From NCBI RefSeq assembly GCF_003013395.1, contig NZ_PXZM01000048.1, positions 45,305-109,304 on the forward strand: DNA of 64,000 bases, given 5' to 3'. Below the pieces are notes generated by a model. The model searched no databases and was not told the DNA's origin. It saw only the letters and a list, made by a program, of their open reading frames with translations. The translations under genes were made by a program, and so were the position numbers. The stretch is from Brevibacillus fortis (GTDB taxonomy: Bacteria; Bacillota; Bacilli; Brevibacillales; Brevibacillaceae). Of the stretch, positions 26,196-33,919 are shown one piece after another. How positions within the stretch are numbered: position 1 is the stretch's first letter; each line of letters opens with the position of its first letter.

Positions 26196-27023
26196 TTAGA
26201 AAAACTCTGCACCGGACGCGAGGTTCAGCATGGCGCGCATCGTTTTGTACATATCTTGCGGATTGGCTGCATTGTAATAAACCATGTTTGTTGCTGTTTC
26301 ATAACGCGTGCCAGGGACAATTGCGGCCATCTCGGCTTGTCCTGCATGGGAGAATTCCATCGCCAGCTCTACAGGCACAGCTGTACGGAATGACTGGATG
26401 CTGTTCCGGTTGCGCAAGGCATTGGTCGTCTTGCGCTTTAGTTCAGCGGTCGCTTCTTCACGCGAGAGACAGATAGCAGCTGTGCGGGATACAGCTTCCT
26501 TCACGATAGCTGTTTGAATGCCTGGAATCAGTTCCTGAGCTTCGACGGCGATGAGATTATCTCCAGACACCATGACAACAGGAACGTTGTACATGCCAGC
26601 AATTGCGGCGTTAAAGCCAAATTCACCCACGACTTGTCCGTTGATATACATATTGTGAACAACGCCGGACATCGTATGACTGAGCACACCAGGAATCCCT
26701 TGGCGGGTATGATAGCCGATAAACATCGCTGCATCAAAGCTCTCATCGAGTCCCTGCATCATGGATGAATCGCGTGGAGAACCTGCTAGCAGTCTCGCTT
26801 TTGGATGGAGCTTTTCCCAGAGAATGTTGTTCATCGTGTTGTGGCTGTCTGCTACAACAATTTCTGTTACGCCAGACTCAAGTGCAGCTTCAATGACTGC
26901 ATTGGCATCATCTGTCATAAACTGGCGGCCGCGCTGATAGTTAACCCCTGAATCTGGATTAATATAGCTCGTATCGACAATGCCTGAAATACCTTCCATG
27001 TCTACCGAAAGAAATAGTTTCAT
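26196..27023 (-). CDS. dppA: D-aminopeptidase, M55 family (DppA)
   Basis: 275 residues, equal to B. subtilis DppA. Zinc ligands and catalytic residues sit at the family positions: D8 and E10 (SVDMEGISG), H61 (DSHNTMNN), H105 (GYHTRQG), H116 (SHTMSG) and E134 (GEFGFN). DppA releases D-amino acids, e.g. D-Ala from D-Ala-D-Ala, in a decameric assembly. ATG 27023 follows AAAGGGTG; an upstream ATG at 27095 is not supported. There are no dppBCDE transporter genes beside it, unlike B. subtilis. Recycling of wall peptides fits the surrounding envelope genes. Confidence 0.92.
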   Translation of the reverse strand: MKLFLSVDMEGISGIVDTSYINPDSGVNYQRGRQFMTDDANAVIEAALESGVTEIVVADSHNTMNNILWEKLHPKARLLAGSPRDSSMMQGLDESFDAAMFIGYHTRQGIPGVLSHTMSGVVHNMYINGQVVGEFGFNAAIAGMYNVPVVMVSGDNLIAVEAQELIPGIQTAIVKEAVSRTAAICLSREEATAELKRKTTNALRNRNSIQSFRTAVPVELAMEFSHAGQAEMAAIVPGTRYETATNMVYYNAANPQDMYKTMRAMLNLASGAEFF

Positions 27024-27140
27024 CTCAATTTCACCCTTTCTGGTGTATCTTGCTATACAAAATAGTTCCAATTCATATGTAACCAGATTGAACATGAGTA
27101 GGCAACTATAAAAACAGATTCTTCAAACAAATTACGAAAA

Positions 27141-27179
27141 AAGCACGATGCCGCTGTTCGCGTTTCACCGTGCTTTTCG
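27141..27179 (-). terminator. Terminator of the glycosyltransferase gene
   Basis: AAAAGCACG (27141-27149) with CGTGCTTTT (27171-27179). Read on the minus strand it ends in a TTTTTTCG tract. Confidence 0.7.
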
Positions 27180-28313
27180 TCATTTCAGTAACGAACGATA
27201 AAGAGCAACAATTTGTTCGGTCATGAGTTGAATGGTAAAAGTTGATTCTACTTTGTTCAGCGCGTTTTGTACCATGGTTTCACACAACTGTGGGGAAGTC
27301 CAAAGCCGTTCCATGGCTTGTGCCAACAAAGCTGGATTTCCTGGTTCGACGATCAGCCCCGTCTCGCCATCGAAAACAAACTCTTTCACACCGCCGACAT
27401 TGCTTGCTACGACAGGAACCTCCGAAGCCATTGCCTCGATGATCGTATAGCCTAGCCCTTCGTAAATGGAAGAGTGGACAAAGCCATCTAAGGCATGCAA
27501 GCATGCAGGGATATCCTGCCGAAATCCGGCAAAGCGAACACGCGATTCCAGCCCCAATTCTTTTACCTTAGCTTCGAGCGCAGCACGCTCAGAGCCGTCT
27601 CCGATCAACACGAGATAAGGGACCTCTTTCTTGTCCGTCACAAGCGTATGAAAAGCATCGAGCAGAATTGGGAGACCTTTTACGGGAACAAAACGAGCTG
27701 CTGTCCCGAACAAAAAGGCGTCCTCTGGTATGTTCCATTCCGCACGCAGTCGATTGCGGTCATTCTCCCGTAAATGGTTTTGCCGATAAGGCTTCATGTC
27801 CATTCCGTTATAAATCACGCTAATGTCTGACGAACGGACACCCTGCCCCCGCAAAATATCGGCAATCGCACCACTGATCGCGATATAATGACGGTTCCAA
27901 TGTCTCGTGCTCATTTCCATCATGCTGACAATGGCATAGGCCAAGGAGCTTGTATAATCATAACGGAGTGAGCTGTGAACAGTGGTCAGCAAAGGCACCT
28001 TCATACCGCGTGCTGCGAGACGGGAAAAGAAATTGGCCTTAATCCCATGCGTATGGATGATCGCTGGTTGGAATGTGGAAAAGGCATTCCGCAAAGCCTG
28101 CAGCAATCGTAAGTCAAAACGTCCGAACTGATTCAGCGTAATGACTTGGATGCCTGATTCCCGCAATTTACTCGCGAAGAGAGAATCATAGAAGCATACG
28201 ACTGCGACTTCTACTTCGTCGACTGGAAAAGTAGTGACCAAGTTGAGAATATGTTGTTCAGCACCGCCAAATTCCCCCCCGCCAATCACGTGGAGGACTC
28301 GTAATTTGCTCAT
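27180..28313 (-). CDS. Family 4 glycosyltransferase (GT-B)
   Basis: 377 residues. The N-terminal domain begins RVLHVIGGGEFGGAEQHILNL, the acceptor-side glycine-rich loop. The C-terminal nucleotide-sugar domain has GTAARFVPVKGLPILLDAF and the E-x7-E region HSSIYEGLGYTIIEAMA. Such cytosolic enzymes transfer a sugar to lipid-linked intermediates. ATG 28313 has GGTGA upstream. Its leader contains a promoter and a terminator-like hairpin (separate entries). Divergent from another glycosyltransferase at 28523. Its substrate cannot be inferred; context suggests a wall polymer. Confidence 0.87.
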   Translation of the reverse strand: MSKLRVLHVIGGGEFGGAEQHILNLVTTFPVDEVEVAVVCFYDSLFASKLRESGIQVITLNQFGRFDLRLLQALRNAFSTFQPAIIHTHGIKANFFSRLAARGMKVPLLTTVHSSLRYDYTSSLAYAIVSMMEMSTRHWNRHYIAISGAIADILRGQGVRSSDISVIYNGMDMKPYRQNHLRENDRNRLRAEWNIPEDAFLFGTAARFVPVKGLPILLDAFHTLVTDKKEVPYLVLIGDGSERAALEAKVKELGLESRVRFAGFRQDIPACLHALDGFVHSSIYEGLGYTIIEAMASEVPVVASNVGGVKEFVFDGETGLIVEPGNPALLAQAMERLWTSPQLCETMVQNALNKVESTFTIQLMTEQIVALYRSLLK

Positions 28314-28334
28314 CTGAATTCACCCGAATCGTAA

Positions 28335-28392
28335 TTAAAAAACACCCTCTGCCGAGGTATGTACATAGAGGCACGACCGAATAGGGTGTGTG
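28335..28392 (-). promoter_or_regulatory. Attenuator-like leader hairpin before the glycosyltransferase gene
   Basis: Read on the minus strand: ACACCCT (28389-28383) pairs with AGGGTGT (28348-28342), with an inner TGCC/GGCA pairing, and is followed at once by TTTTTT, an intrinsic terminator about 25 nt before the start codon. An upstream GGCAC (28393-28389) can instead pair with GTGCC (28374-28370), which would compete. This is downstream of the promoter, so it would end transcription before the gene unless relieved. Confidence 0.6.
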
Positions 28393-28431
28393 CCGAAAAA
28401 TGAACGTTCAATAATAAACAAAGCCATTTTC

Positions 28432-28460
28432 ACTATAGCAGATGCCTGCTAGATTCGCAA
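28432..28460 (-). promoter_or_regulatory. Sigma-A promoter of the minus-strand glycosyltransferase gene
   Basis: On the minus strand TTGCGA (28460-28455), 17-nt spacer, TATAGT (28437-28432). Predicted start near 28425 gives a leader of about 110 nt containing the attenuator-like hairpin. Confidence 0.7.
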
Positions 28461-28522
28461 TAAGACAGCACTTATGGTATCGTTGATGATGGAAAATTGA
28501 ATGGAGAAGGACGGTTACGTAA

Positions 28523-29872
28523 ATGAATACGCTCAACGTGTTAATCATATGCTACATATTTCCTCCAATTGGCGGAGGTGGCGTGCCAAGACCGTTGAAA
28601 ATGGCTAAATATTTAGGGGAGTTTGGCTGGAATGTCCATGTGCTGACAGTAGATCCTGCCTACCATGCGACGCTTGATCCATCCCTTTTGGCACAGCTAC
28701 CGAGTGATGTCACCATTCATCGTGCGAAGGAGTGGCAGCTGCTACCGAATCGAGGGGGCCAAGCCGCTTCGGCAAGTGCCAATACAACGTCCACACCACC
28801 ACAGCCCTCGTTCAAAGCGAAGGTGAAAAAACAGGTCGTCAATGTCCTGAAAAAAGTAAAACCATACTTGTTGATTCCAGACGACCAAATCCTGTGGATG
28901 CCGAATGCCCTCAAGCTGGGGCGAGAAATAATGCGCCGTGAAAAGATCGACATGATTTTTTCCACATCGGGACCGGTAACGAACCATTTGATTGCGAAAA
29001 AGCTTTCCCGTGAGTTTGGCTGCAAATGGGTAGCGGATTTCCGTGATCCGTGGACGCAAAATATGCACACCTCTGGCATCGAATGGCGAGAGCGCATGGA
29101 AGTGCGAATGGAGGAGGCGGTGATGTCCCAAGCAGATGCAATCACGACTGTTACCGCGACCTTCGCCTATAATTTTCGTGAGAAGCACCAGAACCGTATC
29201 AAGCGGATGGAGCTGATTTACAATGGGTTTGATCAAGCTGATTTTCAAGGATTGGCTCCTAGCCATGCTGATCCGGACAAATTTCATGCGGTGTACGCAG
29301 GTATTTTGTATCAAAAACGCAACCCACGCCTTCTCCTGCAAGCCATTCGGGAACTCATCGATGAAAAAGCAGTAGACCGAAATGATCTCTTGCTCAGCTT
29401 TGCCGGGGTGTTCGATTATCCGGGGTATTCCGAAAATCGCGACTGTGTGGAAGCGTTGGGGCTTGGTGACATCGTGAGAGTGCTGGGGAACCTGCCGCAT
29501 AAAGAAGCCCTCGGACTGATGAAAGGCGCTAATGCCCTCTTGTTGATCGGGGATGTGTCCGCAGACGCCGGAGCGTATATTCCGGGCAAACTGTACGAAT
29601 ACATGGGGATTGGCAACCCGCTTCTTGCCCTGAATAAAAGAGGCGAAGCGACAGAGATTATTGAAGATTTCCGACTCGGGCAAGTAGCTGATCCAGAGCA
29701 AAAAGACGAGATCAAGCAAGCGTACCTGAAGCTGTATCAGGAGTGGAGAACGCAAGGACAAGCGGATAGCGAGGAACGCGGAGCGGATTTTGCAGAACGT
29801 GTGAAACCATATGAGCGTCGAGAACAGGCGAAGCAATTGGCGCAGCTGATGGATGAACTTGTAAAAAAATAG
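28523..29872 (+). CDS. Glycosyltransferase (GT-B, family 4-like)
   Basis: 449 residues. The N-terminus LIICYIFPPIGGGGVPRPLKMAKYL is typical of the WbuB/YfnE-like GT4 group with a fused-domain insertion (about 70-120, Pro/Ala-rich linker). The middle carries WVADFRDPWTQNM. The C-terminal domain has YAGILYQKRNPRLLLQAI and LLLIGDVSADAGAYIPGKLYEYMGIGNP, the donor-binding region. ATG 28523 is preceded by GGAGAAGGACGG. Divergent from the glycosyltransferase at 27180-28313. Likely part of the wall-polymer set; sugar specificity unknown. Confidence 0.85.
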   Translation: MNTLNVLIICYIFPPIGGGGVPRPLKMAKYLGEFGWNVHVLTVDPAYHATLDPSLLAQLPSDVTIHRAKEWQLLPNRGGQAASASANTTSTPPQPSFKAKVKKQVVNVLKKVKPYLLIPDDQILWMPNALKLGREIMRREKIDMIFSTSGPVTNHLIAKKLSREFGCKWVADFRDPWTQNMHTSGIEWRERMEVRMEEAVMSQADAITTVTATFAYNFREKHQNRIKRMELIYNGFDQADFQGLAPSHADPDKFHAVYAGILYQKRNPRLLLQAIRELIDEKAVDRNDLLLSFAGVFDYPGYSENRDCVEALGLGDIVRVLGNLPHKEALGLMKGANALLLIGDVSADAGAYIPGKLYEYMGIGNPLLALNKRGEATEIIEDFRLGQVADPEQKDEIKQAYLKLYQEWRTQGQADSEERGADFAERVKPYERREQAKQLAQLMDELVKK

Positions 29873-29880
29873 GACAGCAT

Positions 29881-29915
29881 AGCCCCGGAGCCATTGAAGG
29901 CTGCGGGGTTTTCTT
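29881..29915 (+). terminator. Intrinsic terminator after the plus-strand glycosyltransferase gene
   Basis: AGCCCCGGAGCC pairs with GGCTGCGGGGTT around a 6-nt loop, followed by TTTTCTTC. Confidence 0.8.
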
Positions 29916-29950
29916 CGTGACAGACATACTTTCTTCTGCTTCAAAATAAA

Positions 29951-30026
29951 AGGACCTGACGATAATCGCCAGGCCCTGATTCGTACCGATTAGTCTGCTG
30001 CTATGTAAAGGTAGCAGGCTTTTTTA
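29951..30026 (+). terminator. Two further hairpins, second terminator-like
   Basis: An imperfect palindrome AGGACCTGACGAT/ATCGCCAGGCCCT (29951-29977), then CTGCTA/TAGCAG with a following T6 (about 29995-30026). The T-run on the plus strand suggests a back-up terminator protecting the opposite-strand lipoprotein gene. Confidence 0.4.
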
Positions 30027-30842
30027 GTACAGCAAATATTTTTCTATTTCTTCCGGTTCTTTGATGTGAATACCACCAGTATCACCGTATTTAAACAGGT
30101 TGAACATCACTTGCTGATCCATCGTTCCGGCTTCAGGCAGCGGCAGAATGATCCACGTCTCGTATTGGTGGATCAGACGGTCTTCCTTGCCGAACCAAAA
30201 CGTTGTCTTGATCGTGGATTCCTTCAAGATGTAATCCAGATCAGGGCGTTCTGCCAATTGCTTTTTCAATGGTTCAAACAGTGGGCTTTGGCTATTTTTC
30301 AGCCATTCTGCCCCGTTCATTTTCAATTGGAACGGAACGCTGACTACGCCGATTGCTTTTTCCTCAGGCAATTGGACGGCCTGGTCCATGAAAGGCAGCC
30401 AGTCCTCGAAGCCTTTCAATACATCGAAGGCAAGCGGCTCATCTGGAGCGGTCACAAACTGCTCGTTCGCCTTGATGTAGCGCTTGTCATGAATACGATA
30501 GTACGAATAAGGTTGGGCAGCGATGCGGGCATCCACATTGTAGCCTTTCCCGTTGATGACAGCTCCATTGAACATGCTTGTTGTGGAGCGAGAGAGGATC
30601 GTATTTTTTACATGGCCTTTGTACCAGTAGGTCTGTGCCTCTTTATCCGTCTTGCTTCTTTCCAGGGCTGTTTTCAGCCACTCCGCACCTGACTCGGTTT
30701 GTGCTGTGGTCGTCTGCTCGGGCTTCTGGTCAAAATTGGTGGTGGCAAAAGCCTTCGTCCCTGATTCATACGTGCAGCCACCAAGGAGGGAGGCTGTGCA
30801 GATGGCAGCGAGCAATGCCCATGCTTTCGTCGCTTTACGCAT
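30024..30842 (-). CDS. Predicted lipoprotein, unknown function
   Basis: 272 residues. A lipoprotein signal peptide (lipobox SLLGGC, C23) is followed by a Thr/Gln-rich linker and a domain with alternating beta patterns (TYWYKGHVKNTILSRST, TSMFNGAVINGKGYNVDARI, YYRIHDKRYIKANEQFV). The overall pattern resembles LppX/DUF-type lipid-binding sandwich lipoproteins, which is only a guess. Its start overlaps the preceding FG-GAP gene by 8 nt, so it is the last gene of a three-gene operon headed by the O-antigen-ligase-like gene. Confidence 0.8.
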   Translation of the reverse strand: MRKATKAWALLAAICTASLLGGCTYESGTKAFATTNFDQKPEQTTTAQTESGAEWLKTALERSKTDKEAQTYWYKGHVKNTILSRSTTSMFNGAVINGKGYNVDARIAAQPYSYYRIHDKRYIKANEQFVTAPDEPLAFDVLKGFEDWLPFMDQAVQLPEEKAIGVVSVPFQLKMNGAEWLKNSQSPLFEPLKKQLAERPDLDYILKESTIKTTFWFGKEDRLIHQYETWIILPLPEAGTMDQQVMFNLFKYGDTGGIHIKEPEEIEKYLLY

Positions 30843-32463
30843 GGCGAAACCTCCTTACGACTCCGTATCCCAAGAGTCCCACGAAGAGCGCGATCGTGAG
30901 TCCGAATACCGGAATGTTGTGCTGCTTAAACACGAAAATGCGATGCGTATTGTACATGTTTGCCACGATTTCGTTTTGCTTGTCTCCATCGATGTCGCCG
31001 ATTTGAACATTGATCAGTGGCAAGTAAATGCGCCAGTTTTGTTTCAAGCCTTCAGGTGTGTAGTCATAGCCAGACAAATAGCGGGAATCTGTTGTGCTTA
31101 CCCAGCTTTTTGCCTTTGCTACGATCTCAGGCTTTTCATTGCTACCGATCGTAGCAAAGTTGGAGAAGCGGAAGCTCTTGTCGCGGTCACCGCTCGCCCA
31201 CAAAATTTCCCACGTACCATCTTGCTTTGGCTTCAAGATGTACGAAGGCTTGCCAGCCACGAGCAATTCATCCACCTTATCGTTGTCGATATCGGCAGGA
31301 ATGAACTCACCTGTCGCCAATTCAGCTTGCTTGCGAGTTAGCGTGTAGGATTCTGTCAGTGTGCCATCCGACTCTACTGTCAGTACACTCAGGTGTTCAC
31401 CCATAACAACAAGTCCTTCGCGTCCATCAGGGAGCATCATGGTGGTCAGCAGCTTGGTTGATTTCGTCGTGCCACCAAATGGTTTCCCTTCATAGTTTCC
31501 TGTCAGCATGCCGTCCTTGATGTGTAGATCCGTGTACTTCGAGCCCAAGGTTTGGCGTACATCCATACTTCCTTGGTTTTCTTCTAGCTGATTCGCGATA
31601 TTTTCCATATCGAGGACAAACGCACGGTACGGTGCTGTTCCGATTTGCAGCATGCCTTCCGCATAAGGCTGTCGCTGTACATTTGGTACTAATTGTCCGT
31701 CTTTCAGCGTGTAGTACGGGAAGCCTGGGTAGTCGGTCGGCAATTTTTCCTTGATGATCTCCATGGTATCTGCTGGAATTTGGTCATTTGGCATCCGCAC
31801 CATTTGTCCATCTTTCCAGGTCATTACGTAGAGAGAAACAGGTTCAGCCTGCAAGTGGCGTAACTTCTCAGCCACTGCTTTTTTCTCTTCTTCCGTCTCT
31901 GGCTTTTCAATTTCTTCTGGCAGTGGGAGCTCTTCCGCATTTCCAAGGGTGATGATCTCCATGCTGCCATCGCCATTGACGTCGTGCAGCGTGATCGGGA
32001 AGTAATCGACCCAATCTCCGTTGTACAGACGGTCAGATTCGTATTTTACAGTAAAGTGGCTCAGTGCAGTCAGCGTATCTCTGTTGAACGTGACATTCGC
32101 CAAGAGGGCGATTAGAACTAAAGATCCGACTGCACGCCAGTTGAGGCGCCCATACCATTTCACGAGCAGAGCAATCACAATGACTGCGATTGCTCCACCG
32201 ATCAAGAGAGCAGCAGTCGTTTTCACATCGACACGCGTCAGTGCACGATCCAAGAGCAGGAAGCCGATAGTAAACACAAGCACTTGACGACGTTCAGACG
32301 GATGCACCACGAAATAGCAAAAGGCTAACAGTGGCAGGAAAATGAGTAAAGCAATCCACGTTAAATCAAGGAAAGCTGGTTTCACGAGTAAATGGTAAAT
32401 CAGAAACAGGGCAATGGCGTACAGCGCCCAGCTTATCGTTTCGAGAATAGGATTCCGGCGCAT
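30835..32463 (-). CDS. Polytopic membrane protein with FG-GAP/VCBS repeats
   Basis: 542 residues. About five membrane helices occupy residues 10-130. A large extracytoplasmic part contains calcium-loop motifs of the integrin-like FG-GAP type: DVNGDGSMEI (161-170), DIDNDKVDELLVAG (391-404) and DIDGDKQNEIVANMY (490-504). A final membrane helix (PVFGLTIALFVGLLGYGVV) ends the protein. A beta-propeller tethered at both ends is suggested. ATG 32463 follows AAGGTGGTGAGGG and lies 4 nt after the ligase stop; a longer start at 32523 overlaps the ligase and was rejected. Function unknown; see findings. Confidence 0.82.
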   Translation of the reverse strand: MRRNPILETISWALYAIALFLIYHLLVKPAFLDLTWIALLIFLPLLAFCYFVVHPSERRQVLVFTIGFLLLDRALTRVDVKTTAALLIGGAIAVIVIALLVKWYGRLNWRAVGSLVLIALLANVTFNRDTLTALSHFTVKYESDRLYNGDWVDYFPITLHDVNGDGSMEIITLGNAEELPLPEEIEKPETEEEKKAVAEKLRHLQAEPVSLYVMTWKDGQMVRMPNDQIPADTMEIIKEKLPTDYPGFPYYTLKDGQLVPNVQRQPYAEGMLQIGTAPYRAFVLDMENIANQLEENQGSMDVRQTLGSKYTDLHIKDGMLTGNYEGKPFGGTTKSTKLLTTMMLPDGREGLVVMGEHLSVLTVESDGTLTESYTLTRKQAELATGEFIPADIDNDKVDELLVAGKPSYILKPKQDGTWEILWASGDRDKSFRFSNFATIGSNEKPEIVAKAKSWVSTTDSRYLSGYDYTPEGLKQNWRIYLPLINVQIGDIDGDKQNEIVANMYNTHRIFVFKQHNIPVFGLTIALFVGLLGYGVVRRFRHA

Positions 32464-32467
32464 GCCC

Positions 32468-33730
32468 TCACCACCTTTTGTTTTGTGTCTGGTCGACGAA
32501 TAATGCGCACAGGAAGCCGCCAAACAGCCAGAAATAGAGGGCCATGAACGGCACCTCGAAAATGTTTTCCACGAGGTTATGGGTAGCTACGGCTATTAAT
32601 CCGCCCAATAGGCCGAGTATCGCAAAAAAGTGCGGCGAGCCTTGAAGATTGCGGATGAGCCCAGCTCCGTATTTGAACATGGTGATTACGGTTCCGATTA
32701 ACAGGATGATCCCGATCAGACCATATTCCGCTAGACTTTTGAAGAAATAACTGTCTGAATAAATCGTTCCGAAATGGCGAGTAGCAACCGCTCCACCGTG
32801 ATGGCCGAGCCCAACGCCAAACAATGGCTCGATGCGCATTTTGTCATAGGCTTCGCCCCAACGTCCAATACGTCCGCCTTGGCTGCTAGATTCGAAGTAT
32901 TCAGGTGTAAACAGTGTGAAAATGCGATCTTTTACTTTTCCGACAAGTGGAACAGAATCAGGAACGAAGAACAGGGTTACAAGCCCGATAATCCCTGCGA
33001 TCACCAAGTATCCTGCGACTCGTTTGTTCCATATGTAGAAGCAAACAAATGCAGCAAAGGCAAGGGCAAACCAAGAACCGCGGGAACTTGTTAAAAGCAT
33101 GGCGAGCAAAGTCGACAGCGCAACGATGGCCCAAATCCATTTTTGCTTGCGATCCTTTGCTGTCATGAATAGACCAGCGGCAATCGGTGTAACCAACGCC
33201 ATATAGCTGCCCAATACGTTCGGGCTCGTTACGAAGGAGAATGCACGCGTCGTAACTGCTTCTCCTTCCTGCACCCATGATTCTGGTGTTTTGACGCCTA
33301 CGATGACTTGCAAGACACCATACAGTGCCGCTACGAAACCAACCAGTACAAGTCCCTTCATGAACTTGTCCAAGTCTTCCATCGACTTCAGTAAATAGAA
33401 GCCCATGAAAAAGGCAAGGATGTACTGGTAGACAGAGCGGAATCCTTCCACGCTTGCCCCCCAGTTCGCCATGTCTGTCACCATGATGGCAACACCCAGG
33501 ACGAAAAAGGCTCCCAGCCAATGTTTGATTCCAGGCATCGTTCTGTTTGATTGCAAGAAGGCTCCAAACGTAAACAGCATCAGAACGATGAGCAGTCCTT
33601 CATCCCACAAAGAAGATATGACTGGAATCGGTAGAATCTGTCGCATGACATAATCGATTACAGGATAGGCCAACAGCAAATACAACCACGTAGTTGATTG
33701 GCTTCCCCACTTCAACACGGTTTCTCTCAT
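32468..33730 (-). CDS. O-antigen ligase / polymerase-like membrane protein (Wzy_C)
   Basis: 420 residues, about ten to twelve hydrophobic segments and a long extracytoplasmic loop typical of WaaL/Wzy. The Wzy_C-type region includes LLTSSRGSWFALAFAAFVCF and, after the loop, GVGLGHHGGAVATRHFGTIYSDSYFFKSLAEYGLIG in outline, with conserved Arg and His. In Bacillus cereus-group bacteria related WpaA/WpaB proteins act in secondary cell-wall polymer assembly, a likely role here. ATG 33730 is preceded by GTAGGAGG. First gene of a three-gene operon. Confidence 0.83.
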   Translation of the reverse strand: MRETVLKWGSQSTTWLYLLLAYPVIDYVMRQILPIPVISSLWDEGLLIVLMLFTFGAFLQSNRTMPGIKHWLGAFFVLGVAIMVTDMANWGASVEGFRSVYQYILAFFMGFYLLKSMEDLDKFMKGLVLVGFVAALYGVLQVIVGVKTPESWVQEGEAVTTRAFSFVTSPNVLGSYMALVTPIAAGLFMTAKDRKQKWIWAIVALSTLLAMLLTSSRGSWFALAFAAFVCFYIWNKRVAGYLVIAGIIGLVTLFFVPDSVPLVGKVKDRIFTLFTPEYFESSSQGGRIGRWGEAYDKMRIEPLFGVGLGHHGGAVATRHFGTIYSDSYFFKSLAEYGLIGIILLIGTVITMFKYGAGLIRNLQGSPHFFAILGLLGGLIAVATHNLVENIFEVPFMALYFWLFGGFLCALFVDQTQNKRW

Positions 33731-33750
33731 TTTTATTGTAGTCCTCCTAC

Positions 33751-33770
33751 AGGTAGGGATTAACCTACCT
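33751..33770. promoter_or_regulatory. Inverted repeat at the ligase operon start, possible operator
   Basis: AGGTAGG and CCTACCT separated by 6 nt, directly downstream of the minus-strand -10. The half-site AGGTAG recurs at 33792-33797 and 33851-33856 in the same divergent region. Confidence 0.4.
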
Positions 33771-33800
33771 ATTATAATGAATCTGGCAACCAGGTAGCAA
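33771..33800 (-). promoter_or_regulatory. Promoter of the ligase/FG-GAP/lipoprotein operon
   Basis: On the minus strand TTGCTA (33800-33795), 18-nt spacer, TATAAT (33776-33771). An inverted repeat AGGTAGG/CCTACCT at 33751-33770 covers the predicted start site and could be an operator. Confidence 0.6.
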
Positions 33801-33816
33801 GCCGGGGGGAAAGAGG

Positions 33817-33846
33817 TTGGTAGGGACAGTAGAAATAAGATATGAT
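33817..33846 (+). promoter_or_regulatory. Promoter of murJ
   Basis: TTGGTA (33817-33822), 18-nt spacer, TATGAT (33841-33846), about 75 nt before the murJ start. Confidence 0.6.
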
Positions 33847-33919
33847 AACTAGGTAGTTTGAGGGTTTAGAACCAAGCCTGGAACGAAGGGTTTCAAATAG
33901 GGATAGGAGATAAGTGGAC

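Noticed and set aside
28742..29944. 400-codon minus-strand frame
   Set aside because: Antisense of the glycosyltransferase at 28523-29872; composition unlike a protein.
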